Part shown: positions 60,184 through 64,000 of the stretch, in pieces
Numbering within the stretch: the stretch's first letter is position 1
Layout of the letters: every line of letters begins with the position of its first letter
Program-made: the position numbers and the translations under genes
From: Pedobacter sp. SL55
GTDB taxonomy: Bacteria > Bacteroidota > Bacteroidia > Sphingobacteriales > Sphingobacteriaceae
NCBI RefSeq assembly: GCF_026625705.1
Contig: NZ_CP113059.1
Location: 2,418,001 to 2,482,000 of the forward strand
DNA: 64,000 bases
Direction: 5' to 3'
The notes under the pieces: generated by a model
Seen by the model: only the letters and a program-made list of their open reading frames with translations
The model's database searches: none
Told to the model about the DNA's origin: nothing

Positions 60184-63074
60184 TTAAATCTCGATGAGGA
60201 ACTCCGTTAAGTTCTTGTCGTGTGGCACGGCTAGTTTTTTACGCAAACGATACCGGCGAATTTCTACACCCCTAACAGAGATATTTAACAGCGAGGCCAT
60301 TTCTTTGCTGCTCATATTCATTCGTAGATAAGCACACAATTTGAGGTCGTTTGGTACTAAGTCTGGGTGGTTAGCTTTTAGCTTTTTGAAGAAACTTTCG
60401 TGTGCTTCGTTGAAACTATTTTCAAATAAGTTCCAATCACGCTCATCATTCATGCCATCGTCAATAATCTTTTGGATTTTGCGTAGTTGATCTTCTTGTG
60501 GCTTTTGGTCTTTCTTATCTTTTAACTTATTTAACTCCTGACTTATTTTTTGTAGCAACTCGTTTTTGTAAACCAAACTCATCGCAGAGTTTGCCAATTC
60601 ACGGCTTTTGCCGGCAAGTTCATTTTGTAACTTTTCTTTTTCTAGTCTAATGATTTGTTTTTCAGAAGCTTCAGTTTTTTTCTTCAAATACTCTTCCTGT
60701 TCTTTTTGTAGTGCGTCAGCAATTTTTTGTTGATCTCTTTTTAATTTAGCCTCGTAAATTCGCTTGCCTATAATTAATGCAATAATAAGACATATAAAAT
60801 AGAATGCCCACGCCCAATTGCTTGCGTACCAAGGTGCCAATATGATAATTTTAATGCTGCTGATTTCGCTAGCGGTATGTTCGTTTATTTTAGCTCGTAC
60901 TTTAAAAATATAGTTGCCATTGGTAAGGTTGGTAAAATCTTTTTGAGTTGCAGTGTTCCATTCAGACCACTGCTTTGAGTATCCTTCCAAAAATACTGGA
61001 ACTTGATTTTCGACAGGCGGTAGTAGGGTAGTGCAAAAGAAATTCTAATGCTATTTCGTGAAAATGGAATTTTTATTTCGCTTTCACTTTCGCCGCTTTC
61101 GGTAATTGAACTGTATTTATCGGTAATGTCTTCTATTTTACCAATTAAAACCTTGGGTAGCTTCGTAGCTTTTTTAAGTGAGTTTGCTAAGGCATTATTA
61201 TAGATAGCAAATCCGTCATCTACACTGATTAAATAAATATTTTCACTAATCTGACTGATATTCTCATAGTATTGTACCATTCTTCCATCCAAAATATTGA
61301 ACCGGCTAGAGTCTATAATAATTTTGCCTGGTTCGCTAAAATTAGCCAAACTCATTCTGCCTTGGTTAATGAACCAGTACCTGCTGTTAGCTGCCTTGAT
61401 AATTTTGTTGGATGCGCTGAAAGTTCCTAATTTGCTGTTTAGGGCATTGTACTTTCCAAAACGGTTACTGATGTCATCATAAATATAAAAACCAGAATCG
61501 GTAGAGAATACTACACGGTTTTCTAAGTTAAAAGCATTGATGTTGAAACTTCCCGGCAGTCCATTTTTTTCGTCGTAGTATTGTATGTTAGTTGCTTTTT
61601 TTAAATCGGCACTCAATGTTAAGCGATATAAGCCTTTGTAGGCATGGCTTACCCAGATATTTCCTTTATGATCTTGCTCTACGTATCGAGATGGTTCGCC
61701 AAAACCCTCAATACGATGGCTGAATGTCCAATTTCCAGCCGTGTTTTTTGTGTAAATGGTAAGTCCATTGTAAGTACCTTGTATTAAGTAGTTAGGGTTA
61801 GATGGTAGTTTTTTTAAGGTCCAACCGCCGTTAATACTTGATATATTTTTGATTTGATCGCCAATAACTGTAAAGGTGCCATTGTTATGCCCGCAAAAGA
61901 TTTGGTTGTCGATTTTGGTTAAGTCCCAAACTTGTCCTTGCGAATTTGGAATAAGTTTAAAGTCGAAATTGCTAGCCGTGTTGCTTCCCCAATTACCAGC
62001 AAATAGACCTTGATTTGTACCGAGATATATTTTGTTTCCAGCTATTAAGCTAGAATATACCGTTCCAAATTTCCCAGTTTTATCGAAATAGAAAGACAGG
62101 GGAGAGTTTAGCTCGATACGATCAATACCATTATCTAATCCGGTCCATAAATTATCTTCGTTATCGTTAAAAACGCTAAGTATGGTATTGTTTTGTAGTC
62201 CACTTGTTTTATTAATGGTTTGTATTAGGTTGCCATTCTCATCTATAATTACAATGCCGTTTAATATGGTTCCAAATGCATAATAGTTTTTCAAAACTTT
62301 TGCGCCGTTGTTAAGCTGGTAAGATTTTAAATACCAATTGGCATCATTCGCAAACGGCATAAAATTGTTTCCGTCGAAAGTAAAAAGACCATTTTTACTG
62401 GTGCCTATTAACAGTTGGTTGTTTTTAAAAGGTAGAATACTAAGAATACCAGAAATACCCAGAACTTCACTGCCTAATATTTTTGTGAGCTGTGTACCTT
62501 TAAGTTCAAAAAGTCCGTTGCCAATTACTTCTACAAAAAGCCGCTCTTTAACTTGGTGCAAAAAAAGCAGATTGCCGGCTGGTTTTATAACAGTGATCTT
62601 CTTGTTTTGGTAAATAAAAATATGAGAAAAGGTTTGGAAATAAATCTTTTTGCCTAATGAGTAAATTTTCCAAACCTCGCTAGTCAATTTTAATGACTTT
62701 GGCAGAAGATTAGTCAAAGAAGTATAGGCTAATTTTTTATCCTGATAAGACCAAAACCCAAATTCGCCAAATCCGCCAGTGTAAATTAATCCATCATTGG
62801 CAATAGCAACAGAACGTACAATTTGTTTGTTAGGCAACTCGTGTTTTTCCCAGTATTTGCCGTTGTAACTTAATAAGCCGGCAGAGTTACCGAAGTACAT
62901 TACGCCCTTATTATCTTTCGCTATTGACCAATTTTGGTTTCCGGCAGCATATAATGATTTGTGAAAGTTTTGTACATAAGGCACGCCAATACGAGGAATA
63001 TCGTTGGCTTGTGCACTAATGGCAAATGACAGAAGCGCTAATACTATCGTGAATTTTAGAATATTGATTCTCAT
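60184..63074 (-). pseudogene. SusR-like membrane-spanning regulator, frameshifted
   Basis: The protein has a signal peptide (MRINILKFTIVLALLSFAIS) and a Reg_prop beta-propeller (about residues 25-620). A Y_Y_Y domain begins RISFALPYYRLSKIKFQYF. Here the frame breaks: the other frame continues with LEGYSKQWSEWNTATQKDF. Next come a membrane helix (WAWAFYFICLIIALIIGKRI), a coiled coil and a LuxR-type HTH (MSSKEMASLLNISVRGVEIR). The break is in the A5 run 60989-60993 (T5 in sense); six would join the frames. The layout matches SusR of Bacteroides, which senses an oligosaccharide in the periplasm and activates susCD. Confidence 0.88.
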
Positions 63075-63177
63075 GGGAAAGGCGTAAGTGTTCGCAACTT
63101 ATGCAAAATAGAAAAATAAATGGAAAAGGATGGTAACAGATGGCTTACTAAAAGCTCGGAGCTTCTGTATAAGCATT

Positions 63178-63226
63178 ATTTCGAACGTAGAGAGAAATCT
63201 ATTTTTAGACTCTCTACGTTCGAAAT
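63178..63226. repeat. Strong inverted repeat between trhO and the regulator gene
   Basis: Perfect 17-bp arms (63178-63194 with 63210-63226, centred on CGAACGTAGAGAG) have a 15-base AT-rich loop that starts AAATCT. The arm plus loop reads GAGAGAAATCT, linking it to the repeats at 27591 and 48852. It could also act as terminator for trhO. Confidence 0.7.
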
Positions 63227-63265
63227 GAGACGACAAAGCTAATTATTATAAAAGGCGTGATATGG

Positions 63266-64000
63266 TTAGCTTTTCACAGCAACGGCTTGCGGAACTTTAA
63301 CGTAGTAACCTGTTCCATCGTACGGGCGTTTGCGTGGGTTTGTGGTGCATTCTACCGAGCAGCAGCCTTGTAGTTCTTCTCCACAAGCATCGCATTGCGT
63401 AAAATGCTCATTGCACTCTGGGTTAGCACAGTTAATCATTTTTGGTGTAACCGTACCACAGTTTAAACACTTGCTTACTATGGTTGGGTTTACCGAATTG
63501 ACATCAACCGCAATACGATTATCAAACACATAACATTTGCCTTCAAAATCTTTACCACCAGCTTCTTTGCCATATTTAATAATGCCGCCATGCAATTGAT
63601 AAACATCGTTAAAACCATGGTGTAGCAATAAGGCAGAGGCCTTTTCGCATTTAATGCCACCCGTACAATAAGTGAGTACCTTTTTGTATTTATATTGTGC
63701 TAAAGCTTCAATTTGTTCTGGAAAATCCCTGAAATTTTCTATGTCTAAAGTAATGGCATTTTTAAATTTGCCTAAGTTATGCTCGTAGTTAGAGCGCACG
63801 TCTAAAACCACTACATCATCTCTATCTAACATTTCGCTAAACTCTTTCGGCTCCAAATGTTTTCCTGTTTGCTTATTGGGGTCGATGATGGTTTTATCGC
63901 GTAAGCCAGAATGTACAATTTCTGCTTTGTAACGGCAGTGCATTTTAATGAAAGAAGGTTCTTCAACCTCATCAATTTTGAACTCTGTTTTTGCGAAGCG
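63266..64000 (-). CDS. trhO: TrhO rhodanese-type tRNA uridine hydroxylase, C-terminal part (runs off the right edge)
   Basis: TrhO hydroxylates U34 of certain tRNAs. The frame is open to the window end (RFAKTEFKIDEVEEPSFIK precedes the internal MHCRYKAEIV), so the true start lies beyond 64000. The rhodanese domain has VVVLDVRSNYEHNLGKFKNA and the active-site loop LTYCTGGIKCEKASALLL. A C-terminal cysteine-rich tail (CLNCGT, CANPEC, CDACGEE, CCSVEC) probably binds zinc. Confidence 0.93.
   Translation of the reverse strand, partial: RFAKTEFKIDEVEEPSFIKMHCRYKAEIVHSGLRDKTIIDPNKQTGKHLEPKEFSEMLDRDDVVVLDVRSNYEHNLGKFKNAITLDIENFRDFPEQIEALAQYKYKKVLTYCTGGIKCEKASALLLHHGFNDVYQLHGGIIKYGKEAGGKDFEGKCYVFDNRIAVDVNSVNPTIVSKCLNCGTVTPKMINCANPECNEHFTQCDACGEELQGCCSVECTTNPRKRPYDGTGYYVKVPQAVAVKS

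Noticed and set aside
1..64000. CRISPR arrays, tRNA or rRNA genes, prophage or integrase modules
   Set aside because: No regularly spaced repeats, no tRNA-like T-arm/CCA pattern and no phage or integrase protein were seen.

Overview
The window looks like a low-GC Bacteroidota chromosome, most likely Sphingobacteriaceae (Pedobacter-like). Supporting signs are a bacillithiol gene (bshC), the rpmB-rpmG-DUF4295-ftsY order, a SusC/SusD pair with lipobox proteins, FecR/ECF/TonB-receptor regulation, YebC, a SusR-like sensor, and promoters resembling TTG-N19~21-TAnnTTTG. Purine-rich Shine-Dalgarno sequences are largely absent, as expected for this phylum. No tRNA, rRNA or CRISPR array was seen.

Layout. 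1-5.7 kb: the 5' part of bshC, a zeta-toxin-like kinase translationally coupled to a 49-residue ORF, rimO, a GxxExxY protein, ftsY and the small ribosomal-protein operon. 5.8-8.4 kb: a candidate structured RNA, acs and a CsbD-like protein. 8.5-13.3 kb: a TetR-controlled tripartite efflux operon (tetR-tolC-hlyD-emrB type) with a 22-bp perfect palindromic operator. 13.3-13.9 kb: a broken REP-associated tyrosine transposase whose linker is made of palindromic repeats. 14-27.6 kb: housekeeping and envelope genes (M28 peptidase, AsmA-like, GH20, PBP4-type DacB, an EreA/ChaN-like protein, asd, a lamin-tail secreted protein, a YdcF-like protein).

27.7-39.8 kb: an all-minus-strand sugar-oxidation island. 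It holds a GMC flavoprotein with an Fe-S type Cys motif and its Tat-signal gamma-like subunit, a monohaem cytochrome c, DUF1080 (3-keto-disaccharide hydrolase family), two Gfo/Idh/MocA oxidoreductases, three TIM-barrel sugar isomerases, an SGNH hydrolase and an MFS permease. I read it as a candidate 3-keto-glycoside pathway split between periplasm and cytoplasm. A terminator separates it from an upstream ECF sigma-FecR-TonB receptor unit (39.9-44.7 kb).

44.9-48.8 kb: an SDR-type threonine dehydrogenase, yebC, small proteins and an esterase. 49-63 kb: a polysaccharide utilisation locus with a SusR-like sensor, SusC, SusD, a LamG lipoprotein, two PF10091 (GH144-type) lipoproteins and a GH3 beta-glucosidase. 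This gene content points to beta-1,2-glucan. The window ends inside trhO.

Five genes other than the transposase appear interrupted or shifted: asd, the lamin-tail protein, the TonB receptor, the ECF sigma N terminus and the SusR-like regulator. The frameshifts lie at or next to short A/T runs, so sequencing or assembly error must be excluded before calling them pseudogenes. Several families of intergenic inverted repeats are scattered through the window.
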